A stretch of 64,000 nucleotides of DNA from Talinum fruticosum (taxonomy: Eukaryota; Streptophyta; Magnoliopsida; Caryophyllales; Talinaceae), in assembly GCA_021018815.1 (NCBI GenBank), contig JAITYX010000052.1, forward strand, positions 1,478,501-1,542,500. The letters run 5' to 3'. Below, piece by piece: positions 1 to 11,302 of this stretch. The position numbers and the translations under genes are program-made. Every line of letters starts with the position of its first letter. Positions within the stretch are counted from its first letter, which is position 1. The notes beneath the pieces were generated by a model. That model saw nothing but the letters and a program-made list of their open reading frames with translations, was not told the DNA's origin and did no database searches.

Positions 1-276
1 TAGAAGAATATGTAACACACGTAAGGGTGTAAACAAGTTGAATTAACTTGATTTCATTTTTATAAGGTTTCTTAATAAGAAATTGTATGAGACTTTTTTT
101 TTTAGGTGTCGTTTAGAAATATCTCTTTTTTATATTAAATTTTTTAGAAAATTATGATAAATTATATCACATATACGATAAAAAATATATATTTTCAATG
201 CATTTTCATGTGAACAGAAAAATAAATAAAACATTGTTTATATAAAACTACTTTACAATAGTGAAATTACATGAAA

Positions 277-311
<35 letters not shown>

Positions 312-1519
312 ACAGTTCCAAATTTAATACTCGAAATATATAAATACGGTTACCCAAAATAATTTGGAACAAGGGTATCTTTTAATGTTTGAGCCTAACC
401 TACAGTATCATTGTATCAATCTCAAGCAAGCACAGAGTGAAGGTTTTTGTTCCTTACACAGAACAACCCGATCTATTTCTCTCCTAACTTGACATTTCCT
501 AGGCCACATCTCATTTTAATTCCCCAGCCTTCTTCTACTTTGGCTATCGGGCCATTGCACAATTTTATTCTCAGCTACCCAATAGCCCCCTCCCCACCCC
601 ACAAAGCCCATTTTCTGTTGAGTTGATCCACTTAACCCAATTCTCTCACAAACCTCCGCTTCAATTTTCCACAAATAAGCATAGGCACCCAATATATAGA
701 CAGGTTCAACCCAAACCTATTCCTCCACTGTTTGTTTTGAGCCCAACTCGGGTCGGTTTTTTTTTTTTTGGGTGGTCGAACATTACCAATTCTCACTTAA
801 CCATGACCCCATGCAAATATTGAGGTTTCATCAACTGAATAAGTTTGATTTGAACATAAACTATAATTAAGTCAACATGTCCTTTTTGCTTTTCCAGAAA
901 GTTCTTAACATACTTTATTGCTAAACGTAGAAATTGTCTCAATATAAGTCCTCTTTTTTCATAATACTGCTAGCCGGGTGGCAACAATTGCACACTTTTA
1001 CGCTCTCTAGCTCGAATATTGAGAGAGATAATTTTCTTTTAACTTGTGTAAAAGAAATAAAAGTATATATTTATATCTCCCTTGACATTCAAGCCCGACT
1101 AAGATTACCTATGAGATAGAGACCCAGTCAAATGATTCACATTTACCCTTAAAAATAACTATTTAATCTAATACTCCATTTGTTGCAAAATACGTATCGT
1201 TTTAAGGTTATGAGATAATACCAAAGAAGCACAAAATACATATCAAAATTTTATGTTAAAAGATCAAATTGTCTTATATTTCATTAAAAATAAAGAAAAT
1301 TAGTAAAAAAAGAAGAGATGATCTGCATTAATGTATACCAAAAAAAATGGACGACACTGAAAACAATATATATACGTGACTCCTGAATGATAACAGCCCA
1401 AGCTACACAAGAATAGATTTATCAATATTGGATTAGTGTGAATTGAAGGGAAGCTTCCGTCGATGGTGACCCTTTTGGCAGCGTCTCCATCAGTGCATGC
1501 TTAGTTTACCCGAATAAGA

Positions 1520-1565
<46 letters not shown>

Positions 1566-3129
1566 AGAAGAAGAAGACATGGAGTAGTATAGTATTGTAG
1601 TACCAAATTGATGAAGAAGAAAACAAAAACTAAGGAAGCTGCGGTGAACCTGTGTCATTTAGATTCTTGTGATCATTGTCTCCCCCTTGTCATTCTAACC
1701 AACCTACCTTAGCCTATTCTGTCAAATTCTACTACTTTCACGTTTCATGCATATGCTACCACATCGAATCCCGACTCCTTTGTTTTTCGTTCGTCATATT
1801 CAGGTTAGGGTAAACTACCCAAAGAGTGGTCTAGTTGGAGTATACGTTCAACTTCTACTAAAGATATTGAAAATAATTTCTTTCCCGTATTCTCCTCCCT
1901 TTTTTTTACGCCTTATACCCGTGAGATATGAAGTCTTGTAAATTTCACCATGCTTCAATTTGTAAATCATTCATTCTTCCCCCTCGTCAATTGTTAATAA
2001 CATTAATACAAAAACGTTACATAGTGATGGAACTTAATGATGAAATATAAATTTGTTCTAAAGCAGGGACGAAAATAACGATGGAAGCCGATATTATCGG
2101 ATAAAATTCAACTAGCAACAAAATTAACGAGAGAGCAACAAACATCATTAGTGTTACTGTCAAAATGAGAATAGCACACCTTCCTCAATTGTCTTTTCTG
2201 TATGTTTGATACCTAAACAAGGCAAACCCAACTTTTTGCCTAACTCCTCAGATTTTGGTGATTAATCATAAAATACATCCACGGGATGTGTAAACCAACA
2301 TTTTATAATATTGTGCTGCATCGATGTTTACAAACGTATATTATAATTATATCTATGTCCATATTAAAACTCACATATCACGTATTTGTCATTTCTTTTT
2401 CATTTTTTAAACGTATATGTTTATAATTATATATCCTCTGTTAATTGAAGTTAAATTATTACTGACGTGATTAATGATAAAATAAAGTCATATATATACT
2501 CACTATTTTTTGTCCAGATAAACTATAAAAAACAGTTGTAACACTCCAAGTATGGTTTAAAGGATTCAGAATTAGGACTACTTATATCATAAAAATGCAC
2601 CTTTTTTCAGGGAGCCTACTCTTGAGAACTCCACGATTAAACATAGTTATTTTAGGATGAATTATATGAAAAATATCAACATAAAAATAAAAGGTTTAAT
2701 AATAAAGTTAAAATCAACTAATTATAATATCTCTCTATATATTTTTGTTATAGTAATAAGAGTAGAATTTTTGTTTTCATTATACCGTGTAATCATGTAT
2801 ATATTTTAAATTATTATACTCAAATACACATAGTTCAAGTAAAAAATTAAAAAATAAATCTAGATCAATTAATTTATAGATACATTAGTTTTATACATCC
2901 CATTATATATATAATCAAAGTAAATTTATGCATCAACTAAATTAACAATAAAAATAAATCGATTAGCTCTATAACTGACTTGAAAGTTTAATCATTGGAG
3001 GTCTTCCTGTGTTTGTAGAGTGGTGACGCCCCCCTCCTCTCTTCCCGATCAATCATATTATTATTCATTGATTTGAACGTAAATTGAAAGTGTAGGTATT
3101 CATCCAATTAAACATATGTAAGTAGATCA
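1..3129. other. Gene-free AT-rich region
   Basis: I see no credible protein-coding gene here. The open frames of 60-66 codons are AT-rich, lack recognisable domains and have no partner exons. The stretch contains a GA dinucleotide run (about 1524-1562), short TA runs, and around 1168-1330 a degraded piece resembling the Stowaway-like MITE at 61132-61392: the phrase 'aaaagatcaa(a/g)ttgtc' followed by an A-rich tail occurs in both. No tRNA-like or microRNA-like sequence was recognised. Confidence 0.6.
1524..1562. repeat. (GA)n microsatellite
   Basis: An almost pure GA dinucleotide run of about 39 bases, followed by a short GAA-rich stretch. No adjacent gene was recognised. Confidence 0.9.
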
Positions 3130-3134
3130 ATATC

Positions 3135-3262
3135 TGTGAAAGATAATGGTGGAATGACTCACCCAATATGGGAGTCCGGCATTCTATATATATAGAGGAT
3201 AATACGGAAAAATAATTTACAATTATTTTATGTACAATAATATCCCTAATACTCTATTACGT
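3135..3262 (-). repeat. copia 3' LTR (short, about 128 bp)
   Basis: On the minus strand this starts TAATAGAGTATTAGGGATAT just after a polypurine tract and ends CTTTCACA at the ATATC target duplication. The same first 20 bases recur at 5422-5403, and the same last 48 bases occur inverted at 4858-4908. LTRs this short are unusual for copia. Confidence 0.75.
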
Positions 3263-3300
3263 CCCCTCAAGCTGATCGGGGACGCACGGACAGCTTGGAC

Positions 3301-4860
3301 TTAAGAAACTGAAACCGTTGAGAGGACAGACCCTTTAGTGAAGATGTCCGCAATCTGAGAAGTAGTAGGAATATATCGCACAACGAGATCTCCATCGGCA
3401 ACCCGTTCTCGAACAAAGTGATAATCCACGACTATATGTTTGCTACGGTCGTGATTGACCGGATTGGCGATCATATATGTAGCACCGATATTGTCACAAT
3501 ATAACCGCACAGGAGTGGCAAGGGTGATACCAATATCAAACGAAGCTTGCGGAGCCAAAGTGTCTCGAGCAATCGTATAACCAAGAGCACGATACTCGGC
3601 TTCGATGGATGATTTGGAGACTGTGGGTTGCTTTTTAGAACGCCAAGATATGAGATTAGGACCAAAATAAACAAGCATAGCCCGTGGTAGAGCGACATGT
3701 GTCATGACAACCAGCCTGGTCAGCATCGGAATAGGCAATAATGACCGACGGTGAAGAGGCAAGCACGAAGAAAAAGCCCATGGTCAAGAGTCCCCTGCAG
3801 ATACTCGAAAATACGCTTCACGAAGCATGCGGATGAGTAGTACGGGAGCGTGCATGAATTGGGAAACTACATGCACTTGCATAAGCAATATCGGGTCGAG
3901 TCATGGTCAAATATCGCAAGGCACCTACCATACTTCGCATCGAGAGGGATCAGCAAGCGGTTCACCGTCCGTAAGGGATAGAGTGGTTCGAGCAACAGAA
4001 GGAGTTCTAACAGAGGTACAAGTTTGAAGCTGAAATTTATGTAAGAGATCTAAAACATATTTCTGCTGTGTTAAAAATAGGCCGGAGGGAGATCAAACCA
4101 CCTGAATGCCAAGAAAATAACTTAGGTTCCCAAGATCTTTCATGGCAAATTGATCGGCAAGAGAATCAATAAAAGACTGCGAGTAAGGTAGAGGAGCTAC
4201 CGAGTCAAAATAATGTCATCCACGTAAAGAAGGAGAATGAGGACATGGTTGCTAGTTCGAAAAACAAACATGGAGGTGTCGGCATTGCTACATACAAAAC
4301 CATGAGACGAAGGAAGGCTGCTAAAGCGATGAAACCAGGCACGAGGAGCCTGTTTCAAGCCATAGAGCGCCTTCTTAAGGCGACAAACATGGGTAGGGAA
4401 ATCAGGATGAACAAACCCAGGAGGTTGTTTCATATGAACTGTCTCGGTGAGATGGCCATGTAAAAAGGCATTCTTGACATCAAGTCGGCGAATAGACCAA
4501 TGAAAGGAAACAACGAAGAGTCGGAACCGGACGAATAGTAGCGAGGCTTAACAACAGGGCTGAAAGTCTCATGGTAGTCAATACCTGGTTGTTGGTGAAA
4601 CCCCTGTGCTACAAGTCTAGCTTTGTACCTCTCCACGGAACCATCGAACGATATTTAATCTTGTAAACCCATTTACTGCCAACCAAATTAAGATCCAGTT
4701 GAGATGGAACCAAATCCCATGTGTTATTGGCAATCAAAGCATTATACTCCTCGGCCATGGCTTCCTTCCATTTGGAATGACGGGAAGCTTGTGAAAAACA
4801 TGTAGGTTCAACTTCAAGCAAGACCAACACTAAGAGACAGGAGACGCCTAGGTTTGGCAA
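3301..4860 (-). pseudogene. copia pol remnant: reverse transcriptase and RNase H
   Basis: Successive minus-strand fragments in different frames, in pol order. First is the RT N-terminus (4860-4609, with WKEAMAEEYNALIANNTWDL). Next is '[12 protein letters not shown]...[10 protein letters not shown]' (4636-4430), then the RT core with [14 protein letters not shown] and the catalytic YVDDIIL (4433-4197). Last is RNase H with IEAEYRAL and a SKHIVVDYHFVRE tail ending in IADIFTKG (3762-3301). The order and motifs are those of Ty1/copia elements. Several frame changes and stops separate the pieces, so no functional polyprotein can be made. Confidence 0.9.
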
Positions 4861-5402
4861 TGCCGGACTCCCATATTGGGTGAGTCATTCCACCATTATC
4901 TTTCACATGGTATCGAGCCAAAGGCTTGATTTAAAATTTTAGAGCAACCTTAGTAGCCGCCTCTGTCACCAAAAAAAAAAAAAAAAAAAAAAACCTTGCT
5001 CGCTATCTGTTCACGGCGAGCCACAACCAAACCTTAACCCTAACTTTCTCTCTCCTCCATGGTCTGCCCTCCTCCACGACTCGCCGCCGGCCACCTCTGC
5101 TTGTTTCCGCCGTCGTCGTTCCGGTCGCCGGCCCTGCCCCTCCAGTCGGTGCTCCCCGTGCACTCCTCGCCGGCGTCCTTACCCTTTTCCTCTCCCGCGT
5201 TTCGGCCCTGTTTCGGTTTTTCCGAGCGCGGGCTCCGTCGCCCTGTAGCCTCCTTGTCGGCGTTTGCCTTCCCGCCGCCGCCGCCTCTGCCTCTGCCGAA
5301 CGCTGGGCTCTAGCCGCCTCCTTCGGCGCCTTTCACCGGTGCTCTGTGCTGGAGCATGTCATCTCCAACGGTGACTCCCGACTTTCCTTGCCTCGCTCTG
5401 TC
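4858..5402 (+). repeat. Inverted 5' LTR end, primer binding site and leader of the copia element
   Basis: In plus orientation: LTR end (4858-4908), then TGGTATCGAGCC resembling the initiator-methionine-tRNA primer site of copia elements, an A-run (about 4970-4992) and a GC-rich leader. The leader contains an 84-codon open frame (5059-5313) of low-complexity Pro/Ser/Leu composition that I do not regard as a gene. Confidence 0.7.
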
Positions 5403-5427
5403 ATATCCCTAATACTCTATTAATATC

Positions 5428-5758
5428 CAATAGACATCCTGCAATTTTAGTTACGTTTTCGATTGTAATTCAAATGTAGGATTAAAATTGATCAGATCTT
5501 TGTAATATAAACAAACAAATACTTCCTTTATTTCAAAATAATTGTCATTTTATGATTATGGTGTGTATATGAATTTAGCGATCGAGTGTTATATTTATTG
5601 TGCATCATTCCTGTGCTTGTTTTGCTACTTGAGAATACAATTTTTTCTCTACATATGAAATATTAATATAAAGACTAATATAACAAAATAGATCACAACT
5701 TTTTTATGAGTTGTGAAATTAATGATAAGGATAATACTAATAAAAATATTAGTATTAA
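5428..5758. other. AT-rich spacer between two transposons
   Basis: No gene seen. A stretch near 5521-5560 resembles the Stowaway-like terminal sequence (cttcctttatttcaaaataattgtcat), so a degraded MITE end may be present. Confidence 0.4.
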
Positions 5759-6392
5759 GGGTGTGTTTGGTTGAGGGGAAATATTTTCCTAGGAAATTAT
5801 TTTTCATATGAAAATGAATTTCCATGGAAAACCATTTTCCACCTACATTTTCCTTTGTTTGGTAGAAGAAAAATAATTTTCTAAAATAGCTACTTAAATG
5901 CAAAAACCAAACATAAAAACCCCATAAATATAAAAAAGTAAATAATTAATTCAATTTCAAAACCCAAATATATATATATATATATGTTGAGTACCTAAAT
6001 TTGATAAGTTGTACATCTCCTTATGATCAAACTTTTCCATGTATAAAATAATAGAAATTAAAAATAAATAAATATTGTAAAAGAAAAAACTTTTCATCTA
6101 TGAACTTTACAACAAAAAAGGGAAAAAGATAAGGACAAAACTTGAAAAAAGAAACTAAAGGTGGCAAAGTAAGAGAAGTTTAGAACTTGAACTCACATTG
6201 ATAAAGCTTTATTTTCCTTGATTGAGGCAAAGGAAAATTAACTTCCTTTCCCATAAAAGGAAATTTATTTTCCCTTGATTGAGGAAAATTATTTTTCCAC
6301 AAAAATTATTTATCCACCGCTTATACTACCAAACCCGAAAAATAAAATGATAATTTTACGAGAAAATATTTTCCAATGAAACAAACACACCC
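5759..6392. mobile_element. PIF/Harbinger-like (Tourist-type) MITE, copy 1
   Basis: A 634-bp element starting GGGTGTGTTTGGTTGAGGGG and ending with the inverted CAAACACACCC. Subterminal repeats around aaaatattttcc, and the inner sequence, match copy 2 at 10993-11727 along nearly the whole length. A TAA lies directly left of the element; the right flank is TTC, so its 3-bp target duplication is not clean. It has no coding capacity. A short TA run (about 5968-5985) sits where copy 2 has a long one. Confidence 0.8.
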
Positions 6393-8455
6393 TTCAAATT
6401 TGAAAATTTCAGAGGCAAACTGCAAAGGCTTTAATCGGGGTGGAGGAAGATCGCGGAAGAGTAATGGCTCCACAATTGGTGCCTTGGTTGGATTGAATTT
6501 ATTCAGAGGCGAACTGCAAAGGCTTTCAAGTGCACCCTTTGCCTTTGCTTCCTTATGTTTGAATTTGTATTACGCATGAATCATAATCATAGCCTAGGAC
6601 TTCGGCCTAATGGATTAGGCCCAAATTCAGCACGGGAACTCCCAGCATATCCAACGTTTAGGTAAACTAGGTACCTTATAATTAATCTGTTAATAAGGTC
6701 TTAGCTTACATATCAAAATCGAGACTTTAGTATTTTCAATTTTAGGTTCATTCCGTTTTATAGGGTTGATCGTGGAGATATTAGATATATTTTTGGGGTT
6801 ACATTAAATTCTTGAGGAGTGATCGCCAATTTATTTGATATAGTGTTTCGGGTCAATAATTAAAATATAGTTTCCATTGGAAAAGGATTAAAGATTACCT
6901 ATAGTCGGGGGCACAATTATTTCTTGTTTTCTAACTGTAGGAAATTCCATGTTTTATTTTACTGATCTTTTTGGTTGTTTTGTTTAGCTGTAATTGGCGT
7001 GTTGCATTACAATACCTATATGTAGAGGCTGATTGTACGTTAATTTTTAAAATTTGTAAACTCACTTTATTGAGTGACCGTGTCTCATAGTATTATCCTG
7101 TCATACTCAAAACAACAAAACCTAAAATTCAAATTCAATTGATGCAACTTAAACTATTTCAATATTGCTATATGTGTGAATAAATTTCACAGCTAGTTAA
7201 AGATGACCAATGGTAGTGTTTTATATACCTAAAAGTCATAAGTGCTGATGACAATTATCGTTAAATTTTAGTATATTAATCGAAACTTAATTCAACCGAG
7301 CAATGCATATAAGTGTATGAGGACTTCATAGTCAATAATATATATTGACATGATTTAGTGTTCATGAGTATACCTATATTTATATGACCTACAATAATAC
7401 TCTATATTTATAAAAATATAATAATGAATGAGTGTTATAATACTGTTGGTTTATCTATTATACTATTATGTTAGCCTTTTCCTTTACATACATGGTCACC
7501 CTATTTTATTTAGTTTTAGCTTACAATTGTACAATTCCTTACAACCGATTACCGTTTCTTACAACTCCTTAAATTTTTTTATAACTAACTTTACAACTAT
7601 CTTACAGGTTGGTTACATTTCCTAATAGCTTTCCTTACAACTGCTACAACTCCTTATACCTTTATTTATAACTCTTTATAACTCTCCTTAAAGGTAGCCG
7701 GTATCTCCTTAGTATTTTCCTTACTGAATTCTATAAACTTTGTACAATGCAAACTCTTCATGTTGTTCTTAATTAGTTGATTAATTACATCCATTATAGC
7801 TCTTTTGCCATGTTACACTGATATTAATTAAATCTTTAACATGTTTTTCTCAATTTTTAAAATCATTAGAATTTTAAAAAATGTACACATTTGTACGAAA
7901 TATTATAACCAAAATTCTGACATAGAACGTGTAATGCATAAGTATTACACTAGCTATCAAACTAAATTACTGCAACGTGAATCGAGTAAATTTCATCCCA
8001 TTTGACTAAATCCTAAAATTATTGTGAATCGCGAAACAATGGCTTCTTGGTGATGAAATGATGCCTTTTAATCTTCCAACAGGTGCAATTACCTGTTGCA
8101 ATAATTAACGTACGGACATTCTGGTGCGAGTAACGGCCAAGTGCCCTGTTCTTAATAAAAAAAACTATCATCTAAAACATATTCATATGAAGAAGGGGCA
8201 AAAAGTAATTGGACCAATTTGTCACCATTGAAATCCTTCCAAAAATATTTCTCAACTAGTTAGCCAAACTAATTAAGCTGAGGCTCTCCTCTTACAATCT
8301 CACTCCCAACTCTATTGCACACCATCCATCCAAGTATCCAACCAAATAAACCTAAATAAAACCCCCATTTCTCCCTTTCTTCTCCTCCTTCCTCCCTATT
8401 CTCTCACTCCCTTCATATATACTCTCCCTCTCACTAGCCCTCCGGTACTGTACGT
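6393..8455. other. Gene-free region and CNGC4-like upstream region
   Basis: No coding gene recognised. Near 6411-6434 and 6505-6528 the phrase 'cagaggc(a/g)aactgcaaaggcttt' occurs twice. From 7500 to 7760 the motif 'ttacaact' recurs many times, and a reverse-complement version (ttgtaag...) occurs at 41815-42000; this may be an old non-autonomous transposon family. The pyrimidine-rich stretch 8360-8450 looks like promoter or 5' UTR, with a TATA-like catatatac near 8413-8421. Confidence 0.45.
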
Positions 8456-8488
8456 ATGTATGTGCGCGCATGTGAGTTTTTCAGATGA
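8456..8488 (+). promoter_or_regulatory. Possible short upstream ORF overlapping the CNGC4 start by 4 nt
   Basis: An ATG at 8456 opens a ten-codon frame whose TGA (8486-8488) overlaps the main ATG (8485-8487) in the arrangement ATGA. A second small ATG-TGA pair lies at 8470. Whether these are transcribed depends on the start site, which cannot be read from sequence. If they are, they would be expected to lower or condition translation of the channel. Confidence 0.35.
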
Positions 8489-11204
8489 CGGATAATCAAG
8501 GGATTTCGCTCTCCTCGAGGTTCAATGAGCCGAGAAGCGACGACTCAGAAGAAGAAGAAGAAGATGAGGACGAGGAATTACTTGAAGAAAAGTACTACGA
8601 GGACGAGGACGCGGAAGGAGGAGAAGATAAGGAAGCAATAACAACGTCATATTGTTGGGGAACCCTTTGTGAGCTCTTTGGAGGGACCCACAGAGGGGAT
8701 CGAGAAGGAGCAGGGAGAAAGAAAGAAGGGTTGTTCTCACTGTTCGGAGTAGTAGACCCGAGGGCGGCGTGGGTCCAGGAGTGGAACAGGATCTTCCTCC
8801 TGGTCTGTGCCACGGGCCTCTTCGTGGACCCCCTCTTCTTCTACGCCCTCTCCATAAGCGAGGCGTACCTCTGCCTCTTCGTCGACGGGTGGTTCTCCAT
8901 CACGGTCACGGTGCTCCGGTGCATGACCGACGCCCTCCATGTGTGGAACATGTGGCTCCAACTTAGGATGGCCAAGCATCCCTATGTGTCCGCCAATGGC
9001 CCCCAAGACGGGCCCGGGATTAATGAAGGCAATGGCTCCGGAGGCGGAGGCCGAACGGACAAGAACAGTGCCCGCTCAGTGGCTCTCAGATACCTGAAGG
9101 CCAGAACTGGCTTCTTCTTTGACCTCTTCGTCGTCCTACCTTTACCCCAGGTCAGTCAAATATAATATTTACTCCTATATTACATTAATTAATTAACTTG
9201 CTTAGTTTCACCACCCCAAAAATGATATGATTTTCTCAGAAGAGATTACCCACTAATTGAATTTTGTTTCCACTAGCCCAAAAAATGAAGTGATAGATTT
9301 TCAAATCAGCTTCCTTTTTAGCTTTTCGAGATCTTTTTCACATTATTAATCTTTTGAATTATAAACACCAACTTTCGTTTTTAAATATTACCAAAAATTC
9401 GAGTTTAAATTTATTTCATTTGTGCTAACTTGCACACACAAATAAATCTCCTCAACTTCTGCTTCAAAATAAGCATTATCTGATATTGTTTTAGCTTAAT
9501 TTTATGCTTGATTTTTTTGTCAAGAATTATATAGCACACACAAATAAATCTCCTCAACTTCTGCTTCAAAATAAGCATTATCTGATATTGTTTTAGCTTA
9601 ATTTTATGCTTGATTTTTTTTTTGTTAAGAATTTCATAATTGATATAAGTACTGGTATATTTTTTTCAAAATGTAATTTCAATATATTTTTCATAAAACC
9701 TGTAAAAAGGTGGTTTCTATTGGGTATTATATATATTTTGTAGTATATTTTACTGAAAACATAAAATGTAACTTATGTATAGTTCTATAATATATGAGAA
9801 ATAATTTGATTGGGGTACTGGTAGCATAAAGGTCTGCCCAAGTAGGTCCAATGCTGCCATATTTAATTCATGCAAATTCTGACTGTTACAACAATATTCT
9901 TCTGATGTCTCAAAGTTTGTCAAGCACAGAAAATCAATACCCAATGTGAAAGACGTCTTTTAGAATCATTGACAAAACCTGGATTTTGATTGTAAAACTT
10001 ACCCCTTGTCAGTTTTATATGCATGAACAATACAAAAAGATCGATTTTTAGTTGTAATACTTTGCCTTAGACATAAAAATCTTTTCGCCTATATTTTTGA
10101 ATTAGTAAAGAGTTTGATGTGATTGTGGTAAGGAGGGGATTTGTTGGGTAGCATATTAAGAGATAAGAATGGAAAGCCAAAGGGGAAAGCATCAATTCTG
10201 GACAGTAAGGGGAAGTGTTTTTGTAAGTTTGCAAATTAAGAGGGGGATGACATTCGAAGGTTGTTTTATGCATGGCCTTATTGCAGTTACATCTTTGGAT
10301 CACACGTGATTTGCACTGTCTTTTACTCTCTATCTCTCCTCTCGAGGAAGAGGAAAAAAAAAAAAAGAGAGAATATATAATAGTATTACTTTTACAAGAA
10401 TCTATCCTTTTCTATGGACAATGGAGGGAAAAAAGGTGGGGGAGGGGGATTTATTTTATTATTTTATTATATGAATTAAAGCTACAAGAAAAATCATAAA
10501 TGTTGCCGTCCACCAAAAAAAAAAAAAAAAAAAGTTGCATTTTTCATACAAAAATTTTGCATGCCACCACGTACATAAAGTACTTGTTGGAATATGATGA
10601 GCTACATGAATATATATGATTTGAAGAGTTTGTAATTATAATATAAATAATAATCTCCCTAATCGAATTTATTTTACTAATTATTACTTAATTTGTTGTA
10701 CCATCCATTCAAGTTTTTACAAGAAAAGTAGAAAGCAAGAGGTTTATTAAATTTAACATACTAATTAAATAAGTTATGATTGTATACATAAAATAATTTA
10801 GTAATATATGTGTGATGTATACCTATCTTCAGAAAAATTTGATTTGATAAGTTTCTAATTTTTCTGCAACGCACTTAATCACCCTATATTGCCATCTTCG
10901 TTGTGTGTACATACGCAAAAAAAAAAAAAAAAAAAACAGTATAATGAGCAAGGGAGAAATCAAATATAGGATTTAATATATTCAAGATCTTAGGGTGTGT
11001 TTGGTTGAGGGGAAAATATTTTCTAAGAAAATTATTTTTCATGGGAAAATGAATTTCCAAGGAAAACCATTTTCCACCCACATTTTCCTTTGTTTGGTAG
11101 AAGAAAATTAATTTTCTAAAATTGCTACTTAAATGCAAAAATCAACCATAAAAACTCCATAAATATGAAAAGAAAAGGTAAATAACTAATTCAACTTCAA
11201 AACC

Positions 11205-11302
<98 letters not shown>

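Larger units (their letters stand above)
3135..5422 (-). mobile_element. Ty1/copia retrotransposon, internally deleted, 5' end inverted
   Basis: A single insertion bounded by the 5-bp direct repeat ATATC (3130-3134 and 5423-5427). Read on the minus strand it starts with 20 bases of LTR (5422-5403). Next comes a segment in the opposite orientation (5402-4858) holding the LTR end, a primer-binding-site-like TGGTATCGAGCC (about 4909-4920) and leader. Then follow broken pol fragments, a polypurine tract (about 3276-3263) and a 3' LTR of only about 128 bp (3262-3135). gag, protease and integrase are missing. A 48-bp perfect inverted repeat (3136-3183 against 4859-4906) is the LTR end present in both orientations. 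The target duplication and matching LTR ends argue for one insertion later rearranged. It cannot be autonomous. Confidence 0.85.

Noticed and set aside
1431..1470. 'ttggattagtgtgaattgaagggaagctt', looking like a miR159-type sequence
   Set aside because: Too many differences from the mature miRNA and no matching opposite arm.
5059..5313. 84-codon Pro/Ser/Leu-rich frame
   Set aside because: Lies in the inverted leader of the copia element; GC-rich low complexity.
8522..9006. Three minus-strand frames of 72-89 codons opposite CNGC4 exon 1
   Set aside because: Shadows of the GC-rich, acidic coding exon.
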